64,000 bases of DNA from Nepenthes gracilis (lineage: Eukaryota > Streptophyta > Magnoliopsida > Caryophyllales > Nepenthaceae): positions 10,048,385 through 10,112,384 of the forward strand of contig BSYO01000023.1 in NCBI GenBank assembly GCA_033239525.1. Direction: 5' to 3'. Shown here piece after piece: positions 22,080 through 34,133 of the stretch. The translations under genes were made by a program, and so were the position numbers. Positions within the stretch are counted from its first letter, which is position 1. Each line of letters starts with the position of its first letter. The notes below the pieces were generated by a model that saw only the letters and a list, made by a program, of their open reading frames with translations, was not told where the DNA came from and did no database searches.

Positions 22080-24060
22080 CGATGATAATATGACTATTGT
22101 AATAACTCCCAATTCTAATCCTCTTATTATATTTGCACTCGTTTTGAGTGAAATACTTGATTACCAATTGAAATAAGTTTTTATTGATAATAAAAGTTTA
22201 AAAAATTTACTATATCTTAATATCTATTTTAAGCTCAGATTAAAAAAAGATCAAATGAGACCAATCGATAGAACCCTTATATGCATTGGATAATGAACCT
22301 GTTTCGATCTAGGGGACCAATCAATTGGATGTCACACTATGAATGTATCCAAAGATAGCATCCTGAATATTCACGTTCCTAATAGTCGACCAATATTCGG
22401 TCTACAATGTTATTTTAGCTTGACCCTACTTAATCGCATTCAAAGTAGTGACGTCAATCCCATATCTCAAGATAAAATTCATGACAACATGCGATGTTAG
22501 AGAAGTCCCAGGCGACCACGTCATCGGCCAAACATGCTACTTATCTCAGGTTAATCAGATGATTTTAAATCAGCCAATTGAAGATTTTGACCTCTTAGAT
22601 GAAGCAACACTATAGCAAACTTAATTCGGTGAGATGACTAACTGGATCATATTGGACTCGAATAAGCACAAGAAATGTGTGTAGCATGGTAGCTCTCTAT
22701 TGGACCATATACATCAACAGTTGATGATTTTTCTCCAAAAAAACTCAAATATGTTTATATGGACACCTGCTGATATGCCGAGCATTTTGACAGAGGTAAT
22801 AGTCTATAGGTTAAGTCTCGATTTTGATCACAAGCCTATCAGGAAGAAGTGGAGGGACAATTCCATCGAAAAACTAATTATTATAAAAGAAAAAGTTAGA
22901 AAGCAATGCAGGCTTTATAAGGAAAGTCTAGTATTCGGGTTGGTTGTCCAACGTAGTTCTTGTGAAAAAATATAATGGAAAATGGTGAATGTACACCGAT
23001 TTTGCCAATGCAAATAAAGCGTATTCGAAGGACAGCTTTTCATTACCCATAATTGAGTTGTTGGTGGACTCAACATCTAAATATAAACTGTTAAATTTTA
23101 TGGATACTTATTCAGGTTACAACCAAATCCGAATGAGACCTAATGACAAAAAATACACCTACTTTATGATTAAACACGATACATATTGTTACAAATCATA
23201 CCCTTCGGTCTAAAGAATGTGAAACCCACCTACTAGAGACTCGTGAATAAAATATTCAAGGCACAAATCAGTAGGAATATGGAGATATATATTGATGACA
23301 TGCTCATTAAAAGTATAGAAGTCGATGACCATATTTGCAATCTAAATGAAACTTTTGAAGTGCTTCACCATATGTAGATGGCATGTGTGTTTGGAGTAAC
23401 TTTGGAAAGTTCCTTGGCTTTATTGTCTCTCATTAGAAAATCAAAGTAAATTCGAAGAAGATAAAAGCCATCATAGATATAAGTCCACCTCAAACTGTGA
23501 AAGAAATTTAAAAGCTAATTGGGACACTTGCAACACTCTTCTATTTCCTAACAAATTCAACAGAGAAATATCTATCCTTTTCAAGGCTCTAAGAAGAATA
23601 AAGACAAATGGTTTTTAAAGGACAACAGACTATTAGACGGCCTATCGCAAATTGAAAGAATACCTTGACAATCCACCTCTCTTGACCTCTTCAAAAGAAA
23701 GCGATGAGTTATATCTCTATCTAGCGATACTTGACATAGTACTAAGCTCAATCCTGATCGGGCAAGAAATAGAGATACACCTACTGGTCTACCACGTTAG
23801 TAAAATCCTAACAGATATTAAAACTCATTATTCGCAATCTAAAAGGATTATTTTAGCAATAGTTTACTCTGTCAGAAAGCTAATACTGTACTTTAAGGCC
23901 CATAAGATCATTATCCTAATATACTAGCTACTAAAGGGTATTTCATAGAAATCCGACATGTCCAAACGACTGATCAAATGAACTATCGAATTGTGAGATT
24001 TGACATAGAATTCTTTTTGTGGCTAACCATAAATGGTCAAGCTCTCATGGATTTTATAGT
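22080..24060 (+). pseudogene. pol: Tat protease-RT-RNase H remnant
   Basis: Protease-side linker at 22450-22560 (IKFMTTCDVREVPGDHVIGQ, then TCYL). RT entry at 22700-22900 (FLQKNSN-FIWTPADMPSI). RT core in pieces: NKAYSKDSFSLPIIELLVDS and MDTYSGYNQIRMRP (22989-23150), then the catalytic YIDD intact at 23287-23298 and LIKS after it. RNase H at 23652-23927 (KEYLDNPPLLTSSKE, LYLYLAILDIVLSSIL, VYHVSKIL, YFKAHKIIIL) and GQALMDFIV at 24033-24060. Between these lie stops and frameshifts (for example after YKSYPSV at 23213), so no polyprotein can be made even though the active-site motif itself survives. Confidence 0.85.
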
Positions 24061-24089
24061 CAAAAGGATGACCCCAATTCTAGTGTCAT

Positions 24090-24490
24090 CGATACAAGTA
24101 AAGACACCTGCCACTAAGAGGAGGCTCTGGCCTGAATCTTACTTGTGGACGGGTCCTCATCCTAATCAGGAAGTGGAGTAGTTGTGGTATTGAAAACTCT
24201 AGACGAGTGCAAGATGAAGTACTTGGTGACTCTCTAATTTTTAGCCACCAATAACATCACTGAGTACAAAACCTTATTGGTCGGACTCAAGTTAGCAAAG
24301 AAATACATTGCCAAAAACCTGATCATTCACAGCGACTCGAAGCTGATCATCAACCTCGCAAGATATTTTGTTAGAATGAAAGGCTTGATCGAGGCATTCA
24401 ATAGGATGGAAATACTCCACATCCAAAGGGAAAACAATTGGAAGGCGAATCAGCTGGCAAAAGTAGCTGTGATCGATAATCCGAAGTAAT
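24090..24490 (+). pseudogene. pol: Second (archaeal-type) RNase H remnant
   Basis: After a decayed start (LWTGPHPNQEVE, about 24140, where the family has a DGSS-GSG-type strand) the frame 24277-24489 reads VGLKLAKKYIAKNLIIHSDS, then KLIIN and ILHIQRENNWKANQLAKVA. The HSDS and N-A-LAK positions are the conserved RNase H acidic and C-terminal motifs. Preceded by NNITEYKTL, the conserved NNxAEYEAL glutamate motif. This extra domain, acquired by the Tat clade, identifies the lineage. Stops at 24180 and 24235 separate the parts. Confidence 0.8.
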
Positions 24491-24509
24491 ACATCTGAGA
24501 TATGTCAGA

Positions 24510-25790
24510 AATTCTTACAACTCCGAGCATAGAAGTCCCAATGCAAGAGATGTTTCAAATCTTAGATAGCGATATCTAAATGACTCTATATAGAAAATAC
24601 CTAGAAGAGGGATTTCTGTCGAAAAACCTAGACAACGCCAAACACATAAAAAAGATAGCATACTGGTACACCCTCATAGATAGGAGACTGTACCGTGGAG
24701 GATATTTCGTCCCGTACATGTGGTGTTTCATACTAGAAGAAGTAGACTATGTGCTGAGCCAAGTATATCTTGGCATCTGTGGGTCACACATAGGGGCAAA
24801 ACCTAACATTTAAATTCATGTGATAGAATTACAACTGGCTAACAATAAAGCGAGACGCCATAAAATTTATGAATAAATCAAAAAATTGTAAAATCTACGG
24901 CAATGTCCCTCATCGGCCACACACAGAACTGAAGACTCTGTAGTCGCCCTGACCATTCGCTTAGTTAGTGCTTGACATATTAGGCCCACTACCCATTGCT
25001 TCTAGATAGAGAAAATTCATCATAGTCAGTATCGACTATTTTAAAAAATGGGTAGAGGCCACTCCATTGGCATGAATAATCGAGTAAAACGTAACAAAAT
25101 TCATTTGGCAGAGTATCATATGCAGATTTGGGATTTCTAAGGTTATAATGATCAACAATGGAATCCAATTCACTCACAAGAAATTCACCAAATACTACAT
25201 GAGTTTGAAAATTTGACTGCTTCACACTTTTGTCGCCTATTCATAAGTAAACGGGTAAGTGAAAATAATGAACTAGACTTTACTATACGGGTTGAAAATA
25301 AAACTAGATGACGCTAGAGGTTCCTGTGCGAATGAGCTACCTTCCCTGCTGTGGTTCTACCGTACAACACCAAGGGAACCTACATGAGAAACGCTATTTA
25401 GTTTATGTTATGAGATTGAGGCGGTCATCTCTATGGAGATTGGCCTGCCTAGCCTCCGAGTGGAAACTTTTAGCCAATAAAGTAACTCCCAATAATTCAG
25501 AGAGTATCTCGACTTGTTTGAGGGAGCACGAGACTCAACGAGGCTACATCTATAACAAAAAGGTGAAACCCTGCCAATTTGAGATGGGGGACCTAGTTCT
25601 ACAGAATATATAGTCTACAAGCAAAACCGTCAATATGAATAAACTAATCCCTAATAGGGAGGGACCATTTCTAATCTCAACAATTCTCCAAAACAATGCA
25701 TACATAATGAAAAACTAGTCCCCATGATAAGGAACACTATCCACTTCAAGAAATACCATTAGTGAACCTCCTCCGAGCACAGGTAAAGTT
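24510..25790 (+). pseudogene. pol: Tat integrase remnant
   Basis: 24580-24813: RKYLEEGFLSKNLDNAKHIK, then KKIAYWYTLIDRRLYRGGY and LSQVYLGICGSHIGA, the domain ahead of the integrase zinc finger (the GxCGxHxG histidine region). Core domain is visible only in scattered frames at 24960-25380. C-terminal domain at 25510-25780: RGYIYNKKVKPCQFEMGDLV, then REGPFLISTILQNNAY and IHFKKYH. The integrase would join the DNA copy to the genome; this one is split by stops. Confidence 0.78.
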
Positions 25791-26559
25791 TGTACATAGC
25801 ATGTGGATTGCTTGTATATTGTACTTGTATTTCAATTAATAAAATTGTCATTCATTTATCATGCTGTGCATATGAATACTTGTATGTTATTACATAAATC
25901 CAATGGCCTAGATTGACTCTAAGTTGAATGAACGCTTTCACATGTAATTAGCCTGCTAAAAGTATATTCAAAACCTCGATCAAGACAACCGAGTGGTCCA
26001 AATGAGATCAAATATAAAACCTCAATCCAAACAACTGAATGGTCCAAATAAGGTCGAATGCATAAGTTCGGGGGCTTATAGGCAAAAGTCTTACACCCCC
26101 TAAAGCAACCAAAAAATAAAAGAAAATTTAGAGACCTTTTCAGTATGCGTGTAAGAACTTCTTTCGATAGGAAAGGGCACCATCAATTAACAACAGTTGA
26201 CAAACTAGTACTTGACGTACAAATGCAACAACTCCCTTCAACAGAGACAAGCACCATTAGCTATGTGCGGACAATGATCTAGGCTCCATGGAAGCCCAAC
26301 GACTATAATAACCAAATCTAGTTGGCCACAAAGAGGCTTTCCCAATGCTACGATATCTTCTCACGGGAATGAGCATAATTGGACAAAAACGTCCAATCAA
26401 GCTTGACAATAATAACAATAATGTTTAGTTGGTAAACAAAATGAATGCTTATTGAGCAGATTTAATAAAAGCAAAAAGATATCGGTGACAATGATCAAAA
26501 TGATCAAGCTAATTTATTGATAAGTTAATAAACAAAATAAGGAGATTGGAAGCATCCAT
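25791..26559 (+). other. 3' non-coding tail of the Tat element
   Basis: No ORF. Contains AAGTTCGGGGGC at about 26065, a motif often seen just after pol in Tat-type elements, and two near repeats of AACCGAGTGGTCCAAAT-GA and ACTGAATGGTCCAAATAAGG (about 25990 and 26033). Confidence 0.5.
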
Positions 26560-27000
26560 TAGAAGATTACAAGACACTGCCTAATGCCTACACTCGAATA
26601 GAATGACTATCCTAAAGTTGGGAGCGCCCCCAGTGATTGTGGTGATGGCTCCCCACCTATCTCTAAGAATTCGGTCAAATTCAAACGACAAGGAGCTCTA
26701 GAATTTCTCAAATCGAGGCTGCCTAGTGGAAAATTGAGAGCGATCATGGACACAATCCGCCTGCAGTTATGGAAACCATCCCGAAATCTATCACCCAAGG
26801 TAGGTCCAACTTCCTCTAGATCGAGATGAGTCCTTATCTCTCCTTCTAGTTGGGTGCACTTGATTTGAAGATCAAAAAATTATTGCACAACTTCCTAGAA
26901 CTTGTCCTTGAGTGTCGTGACTTGATCCCAGGCCATGGGTCATTCATCAGAGAATGCCTGGGATCTCATAATCTACTTAGACAACTCTCGAGTTGAGTAT
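26560..27000 (-). pseudogene. Antisense reading frame in the Tat tail
   Basis: On the minus strand a single frame runs from about 26940 to 26607 with only two stops: WDQVTTLKDKF, then LQIKCTQLEGEIRTHLDLEE and VGPTLGDRFRDGFHNCRRIV. The first half is coiled-coil-like. Some plant Tat elements carry an extra antisense ORF downstream of pol, and a position and orientation like this would fit; identity with any known antisense ORF is not shown. It may be chance. A 63-residue piece without stops (26607-26798) is the best-preserved part. Confidence 0.4.
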
Positions 27001-29114
27001 CTACTACGAATTTGATTTTTGTTGCTATGTTTTCATATATTTGATTCATAATCTTAGGTAAATTTATATACCAAAAATTCACTTCAAAGCCTCATATTAA
27101 ATGACAAGATAGAAGAGATTATTATCCCTCGTAATAAAATCATAGAGTAGCTTCAAACTTAAAGCAAGTTATTAATTAATGGGTAGACATAACATGTTCT
27201 CAGTCAAATCTAAAATCTCAAGATATCACTAATATCCAACCATACTTATTAATGCAATTAAAAGAATAACAACGGGAGACGTCATATAGTAGAATTTGCA
27301 ATCACGAGTTCAAAACTTACCATTACATGTCTATTCTTACATGGTCTACAACCTTTATAAATGAAATTATACATATGAAAAATTTTATTCGAATTACGAG
27401 AACAAAATAAAAACTCTCTATAACATATAGAAAATATCATCGATCTTCAAAAATCAAAATTATTTAATTTTTATTTTCTTTTTATAAATCCTAGAATTAT
27501 CATTATAAATTTTTAAAAGAAAGAAAACTATCACAGAAATATAATACTTTATGAGATAGGATTCAGAATCTAATCCGATAAAAATCATTTTCCAAAATAC
27601 CTTTCGGTGCCGTGGAGCTTATTTGTTCAACTATTTTTCATGAACTGCCAATATTGATTGATAAATACAACATTATATTATCAAATATCCATAATAAACT
27701 ACATTAAGGGAAGAGTTAATTAAAGCAAATCTTTGAAGTTGAAATCTGTATAATTGGGTGGGAGGTGGTACTGAAAGAATATTTCCTAAGTATAGATAGG
27801 GGAGGATATCAAATAATGCTGCAAAGATACGAAGGACCACGGACCATCCTTCCATTATCTCAAAGGGGCCAACGGTAGCCAACCATGATATCATTCGATC
27901 CTTCCATTATTTTCAGAATTATTAAAAGAATACAGAGAAATTAATTAAGGGCACCTAACTGGTCCAAAAAACCAATCATTTCAAAAGGATTTTATGTATC
28001 TTCCTCTTATTTCTATTGATAAAAACAAAAAATTTTTTTGGGTGGAAAAGATTACTTTCCCATTGATATTGTTCACAATATCTTTGTATCGAGTTAGGAT
28101 TGAACAGATCAGTAAATAATTTTTAAAATATTAATATTTTTAGTTATAGCCCCTCTAAGAAGCTGGCTTTGCTTAGTAAAAATATATTTATTATCATTAA
28201 TATTTTTATATTTATCTTTGAAAATTATAACCTGTCTAAAAAATTATCATAGTACTTATTTAAGCAGAATCAATGGATTATGGCCGACTTTGCAACACCA
28301 TAATGAAGAAGAATCATAACTTGTCACCTGATTACAATAGACATAAGCACAATCGAGTCTAGAACGAACATGTTTATGCTTAACTTAGCTCTTTGTATTT
28401 TGTTGACAAGCTCGAGTCGAGCTTTATTTTTTAGTCTAAGCTTGATTTAGATTCATTAAAGTTTATAATTTAATTGGTTGAAATATAATACTTCTAATGG
28501 TTATGTAGTGGTTTAAGCATAATAAGCCTACTATCCTCTTCTCTTCGCCCGATGCAACAAGTTTACATGCTTGAATTTGGCCCATAATTTGAGTGGATTA
28601 TGTGAAAAAAAGCCAAGCCAAGCTTGTTCGTTGGACCAAAGTTATAAACTAGTTTAATTAAATTTCTTAAGTGATTTTATACATGAGCATGTAATGATTA
28701 TATTATTAACACTTAAATGAATATATTCACGAGATTGTAAACTAGTTTAATCACGAGACTATCAACAAACAAATAAATATATTTAATAAAGCTACTTGTA
28801 AGCCAAAATGAATTAACTAAACTCACCAAAAATAGACATCGGTACCACTTATTTTTCGCAAATAATACAGCTCAAATCAGTATTTTTATCAAACCGAGCG
28901 TCCGAACTAATAATGAATGGTATAACTCATTTACGCTCCCACATTTGCCAAATAAAATGACTTCTTAACCATCCCCCTAACCTTTTGGTGGGCGACGAAC
29001 CACATTACCTGGCATGTGGTTGAAATTCATATGCAATAATGAAGGAAATTTTGAATTTTGGGGGAAAAGATATTGATTGTGGGGATTGGATTGAATCTCA
29101 AGAAGATAATATTA
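27001..29114. other. AT-rich DNA, no gene recognised
   Basis: No coding motif. A 73-residue minus-strand ORF at 27673-27894 shows no family likeness. At 28290-28810 there are short repeats (AAGCTCGAGTCGAGCTT-like at 28410; ATAAACTAGTTTAAT at 28644 and GTAAACTAGTTTAAT at 28737), typical of decayed non-coding repeats of unknown class. Confidence 0.45.
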
Positions 29115-29265
29115 AGGTCTATAAATAGCTGCTATCTTCTTTGATTACAGCTAAAGTAATCTAAGTATATAGGAGGCCATCAAGCCATCTTAGCACTTTG
29201 AGGTAATTACCCATGGAGCAAGCTATGGATTTAATGAGGAAAGAGTATCTCAATAAATCTTGATA
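29115..29265 (+). promoter_or_regulatory. Possible orphan promoter and very short ORF
   Basis: A good plant TATA box (TCTATAAATAGC, about 29119-29130) is followed 84 bases downstream by ATG at 29213 opening a 16-codon frame (MEQAMDLMRKEYLNKS). The layout looks like the 5' end of a gene or of a small LTR, but nothing coding follows. Function unknown. Confidence 0.25.
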
Positions 29266-31136
29266 TTTTGTGACCATTTATAATCCTTTTAATTTTGATC
29301 TCATCTGTCATTTCCAATTACTGAAATTGTGTAACATAAAATTATAGTTTAATTTGATTTTTATTTTAACAATATGTTTTAATCTTTATTCTTTATTTTA
29401 AATCACATAATCTCAACCTGAAAATGATAATAAATAAATAAAAAATAAAAAATCGATATGTGAGAGTAATATAACAGGTTCCTTAGAATGGGTGATCTTG
29501 TGTCCTTCTGGTATACCAAGAATAAAGAGGATGTAGGCTTAGGTTGGCCTATATTAATTAATTGCTCTCTTTTTCGTCCAAGTAACTGTCCACATTTATT
29601 CCCTTTTGTGAGTTGCAACCTACCACCCTAATTACAATAAAATTCAACTAAAGGCTTGAATTTCACTTTGGGGTTATTTTATACGTATACGTATATATAC
29701 ATATGTGTGCATATGTGTATGTGTGTATACATGTATGTATTAAAATAATATAATCAGTTAATCTAAATCATTAACATGATAGTATAAAAAATCGATTTTT
29801 GACTATCCTACAATAATTAAAGTGTCAACAATGATTTGAAACTGCATTAATTCAAATTTTCTTCATCGATCCGTGATTTTATTCTTGTAGTTTGAAGGTC
29901 AGTTTACTTTTTAAAAAACGTATACAAAAGAAATTGAAAGTAAACTTATTATATTTGATTTGTATATATATATATATATCATCGATAAGAATATGTAATA
30001 ATTTTCTCTTTATTCTCTATTAAAAATCAATCAAATAATATACTTTTAAATTATTTTATTATTAATAATGTTTTTTGTCAACATCTAACTAACATCAATA
30101 ATTCCTTTTTTTTTTTTTATTGATATATTTTTTTTCTTCAAACTCTTTTAAATGAATCAAGCTTTAAGGTCACTAAATTTTTGTCCATTTGTTGCATAGA
30201 ACTACTACAATTCCATTCTCTCTACCTTCAACACTAAGAAAACCTTTTCCCTCGTCCGTGCATTATTATACTGTTTTCTTTTAACTTTTACTATTGTCAT
30301 ATTATATTAAATATAATTCATACATTTTATACCATAATATATAATAATTTTAACTTGCTATAAATTATCAAATTATATAATGTATTGAGTTATTGTATCT
30401 GAGATTTTAAAAAAAAAATCAGATATATACAGTCTTAAAAGAGTTATTTCTGTGATTTTAACCCATCACCTCTAAAATTTAATAGAATATCATTATATTA
30501 CAGATATGCTCAATCTCGACTCACTCGTTGTGAATCGATATTTTTATTTATTTTTTTTATTTTTTTGAGTTATACCGCCCATCTAATTTAATATATATTT
30601 GATAGGTATAAGTGGAATATTCACATCCCTTTACCTTTATCTATGAAAATTGAGAAAGGGGCACAATTGATTAATTAAAAATTATGAGGAGTGTAACAGA
30701 GAATACGTATTCTGATTCAAAATTATGAAGAGCTACTTAGCAAAGATTGTAAAGATTAAATTTTTCCTTCATTTAATTTAATTTAATTATTCCTTTAGCC
30801 GTACGATGTGTTTTGGATTTTCATCTGCTGTTTCAGAGCAACAGCGACTTGACTGGTGCTCCTGCAACATGACTACTAGTTTGTATTTTTTTTTACCTAA
30901 AGTAGTTTTGGGTTTTGTTTTTTCAAAAAAGAAAAATCTAAATTAATATGTGTGTGAAAAATTCAGCATAATTTATATAAAAAAATCATTTAATTTTCAT
31001 TAAATGATTTTAACGAAAGGTTAAAATTATAGGGTTCTTCAAAAGATGTTTCATCAGTATTAGAATTTAATAAAGGGAAGATTAGTAAATATAAAAATAA
31101 TAAAATAAGAGAGTTCTATTTATATAGGAGAAAATA
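29266..31136. other. AT-rich DNA with dinucleotide repeats
   Basis: No gene. Alternating purine-pyrimidine repeats at 29680-29740 (TACGTATA and ATGTGTGTATAC types) and (TA)n at about 29967-29980. A GC-richer patch at 30795-30880 has no coding likeness. Confidence 0.45.
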
Positions 31137-31162
31137 TAAATATATATATATATATATATAGA
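31137..31162. repeat. (TA)n microsatellite
   Basis: About ten uninterrupted TA units. Confidence 0.9.
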
Positions 31163-31489
31163 AAATATAAATGATAGAAAAATATAGGGCTTGATTTCAC
31201 TCAATAAACTTTAAATTTGATTTTTCACACCCAATAAATACATCTTTTTCCAATTTATAGATGACAAAATTTGTATAATAATAAGGTGATAATATTCTAA
31301 AATATTATGGACAAAATTATTTTTATAATTAGAGAATTCTTTTTAAAATTTGATCCTTAATAAAATTTATAAAATTATAATAAATATATATCATCAACTA
31401 ATAAATGTCAAATTTTTAACAATTTTAAAACTTGTGAAATTTTTTTCCTTTGATGATCGAGATTATAGAATGTATATCACCAACTAACA

Positions 31490-32860
31490 CTCCTCCTGAA
31501 TATAAATTTCTAGAACTTTAAACTGACTCTGCAATTGCTCAAATTTTAATCTTGGTAGAGCTTTAATGAATTGTATTTCTTTTTCAATTTTAGCTTCTTT
31601 GATGAAATGATATTTGATGGCTATATGTTTTATCCTGTTATGATATATTTGCTTCTTAGTCATTACGATTATTGATTTGTTATCACAATATATCTTTATA
31701 AAATCTTGTTATTATTCACCAATGTCTTTTAAGTATTTTTTGTAACCATATTGTTTGATTTACACTTATTATCGCAGCCGCATACACTACTTTAGCCGAT
31801 AATTACATCACTGTCTATTGTTTCTTTGACAACCATGAGAACACAAATGATTCGAGAAAAAATGTGTACCCCAAAGTGTTTTTTAATGTCATCCATTAAT
31901 CCAACTTAGTTATTGTCTATGTAGCTTTGCAACCTTGAATCAACAGTGTAGTTATACCAAATATCAAAATTCTTGGTACCTGATAGCTATTTAAGAGTTT
32001 TATTTGCTACTCTATAGTGCTCTTGGCTTGAACTTTATATAAATCTTGTTGATAAACTTGTAACGAAAATGACATCAGAACATATTACTGTGAGATATAA
32101 AATGCTTCCAATCATATTTATATATATTAACACATTTGCTTTTAAAGATTAGTCTTCTTTCTTTGGCTTTTGATTTGTAAAAGGTAAAGTAGTAATCGCT
32201 TTATATTTATTTATTTTAAATTTCTTTAGTAGATCTTCTGTATACTTCTTTATGATCATTCAACTTAAATGCCTTTATTATATCTTTCCTAAATTATTGC
32301 ATCATTTCTGATCATTTTTTATATAGATTAAATTATCTACATAGAGAGACTATAAAAATATTTTGACCTTAGGTTTTGATATGCAGGGTTGGCTCAATTT
32401 TACTCATCCCGAATCCTTTGTTGGTAAAACATCTATTAAATTTGCTAGATCAAGCTTGTAGAGTTATCTTAATCTACACAGAGTCATCTTTAGTTTGAAG
32501 AATTTATTTTTATTTTTTATAATTATATAGCTTTTTAGTTACCTCACGTATATTTTTTTTCCAAGTTCTCCATTAAAAAATGCCAATTTGATATCTAGTT
32601 GATAGATATTCTGCTGTTTGTGAGCGTTAAGAGCAATTAGTGCTCTTATTATGTCTAAGCTAGCAACTAGAGAAACAATTTCATTGTAATCAATTATTGT
32701 AAGTTACAAGTAATCCTTTGCTATTATCCTTTCTTCATGCTTTTGTATCGAGTCATTGGAGTTTAGCTTTCTCTTATAAATCTATTTTACACAAATTATA
32801 TCTTTGTCTTTAAGTCGATCCATTGGCTCCTATTTGTTTTTTTTTTTTTTTTTTTATCAT
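31490..32860 (-). pseudogene. pol: Copia RT-RNase H remnant
   Basis: RT entry near plus 32650-32800 (KSMKK, then AKDYL and ETIVSLVASLDIIRALIALN, YQLDIKLAFFNGELG-like, at 32560-32700). The catalytic motif reads YVDN instead of YVDD (plus 32325-32345, SLYVDNLIY). RNase H near plus 31640-31830: KVVYAAA, NQTIWLQKILKDIGE, YCDNKSIIVMTK, then IKHIAIKYHFIKEAKIEKEI and QFIKALPRLKFEQL toward 31500. Stops and frameshifts occur throughout. An active protein would copy the element RNA into DNA. Confidence 0.8.
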
Positions 32861-33735
32861 TTTAATCTTTTCTTATATTACTTTGATTCATACTTCTTGT
32901 CTAGATGTAATTTTAATTTTTCTAATATAAATATGAAAAAATTGTAAGTTTTATATATCTATTCTACAAATCTTGTCTTCTTTGAAGGATAGTTTAGAGA
33001 ATAGATTTCTTGTAGTAGTAATAATGGTACAAAAAATATTAGTTTGCATACATGATCATTTAGTTTCAAATCTAGCTAGCATAATGTGGTATTAACCTAT
33101 AAAATGTATTGTTCAATAGTTTCGACTATATTTAATTGACACATTACAATCAGGATCATAACTATAACTTATACAAAATAAATTTACTTAAACAGTTAAG
33201 AAGATCATATGAATGGCAAGATAGTGAATCAGCTAGGTAATTAAAAGATAATTGCTTTTTGATAGTTTTATTTTAACCCATTAAAGTTGAGATCTATCTC
33301 TAAATCATATTTAAGAGTAGGCTCAATGATTTTATAAATATAAGCCCTCTTAACATATAAGAGAAATAACATTCTCAATGACAAATAATTATGAGGATTA
33401 AATTGATCATCATTTTAACTAACATTTTCTAATCATAAACATCATTCTGACAATCAAACTTTTGACAATTATATTCTTTCACGGTTAAGAGCTTGTCCTT
33501 CATATAATTAATTTTTTGAGCAAAATATCCAAAGATGGAGCTAGTCCTTAAGAAGCCTTTGCCTCCTCATCTTTCTTTCTCACATGAGATAGATTAGTAG
33601 AGTTCTGATTTAAGTATCAAAGAACAAATTAGAGAATGAATTTCATCTCTTTAACTTATTTTTTTGGATTATATTATACAAAATTCAAATTATTAAAATC
33701 TAAAAGTCGGAATCTAATCTTTTTAATTGATACCA
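32861..33735 (-). other. Copia 5' internal region, unreadable gag/INT
   Basis: Lies between the primer-binding site and the RT. Too decayed to read protein motifs with confidence; it is also too short to hold a full gag, protease and integrase, implying an internal deletion. A poly-T tract is at 32838-32857. Confidence 0.5.
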
Positions 33736-33811
33736 TATTTAGGGTATGCATGATCTATAATATAAAATTTATCTAGGGTAGGAGCCCCAATTTTCGGTAG
33801 TATCCTATAGT

Positions 33812-33841
33812 CCCTCTCTCTCTCTCTCTCTCTCTCTCTCC
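33812..33841. repeat. (CT)n microsatellite
   Basis: About fourteen CT units, inside what should be the 5' LTR of the antisense Copia element. Confidence 0.9.
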
Positions 33842-34133
33842 TTAATTTGTTGGGTTCTTTAAGAGCACGAATACAGTACTTCTGCACATCACTGGGTTTG
33901 AAAAGGGTGATTGTCATTCCGTAGATCCCTATCTGATACAAATTTGAGTTTCATTTATTCATTCTTTTTTCACTTATTATTAATCTTATAAACTAAAAAT
34001 GTATAAGTTTATGTGTTAATTATCACATGGAAAATTCTCCTATTAATTGAATAATATTGATTGGTCAATACTAGTATAAACTTAAGTCTTCTGGTATTAT
34101 TTTTTCAATAGAGTTAATAGACAAAGTAATATT

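Larger units (their letters stand above)
19573..27000 (+). mobile_element. Decayed Ty3/Gypsy element of the Tat lineage, 3' LTR missing
   Basis: Order seen: LTR (19573-20333), primer-binding site (20334), gag, protease, RT, RNase H, a second (archaeal-type) RNase H, integrase, then a non-coding tail with an antisense reading frame. The additional RNase H between RNase H and integrase is the recognised hallmark of the Tat clade of plant Gypsy elements. Every domain carries stops and frameshifts. No copy of the LTR was found between 25790 and 31000, so the element is truncated at about 27000 or its 3' LTR has decayed beyond recognition. Confidence 0.85.
31163..34128 (-). mobile_element. Decayed Ty1/Copia element, antisense
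   Basis: On the minus strand: primer-binding site TGGTATCAA (plus 33727-33735, complementary to initiator tRNA-Met in Copia elements), gag leader, RT, RNase H, then a polypurine tract (AGGAGGAG, plus 31490-31497) and the first bases of the 3' LTR, TGTTAGTTGG (plus 31480-31489). The two LTRs themselves are too decayed to align, so the outer limits are unknown; 33736-34128 would be the 5' LTR side. A (CT)n tract lies inside it. Confidence 0.7.
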
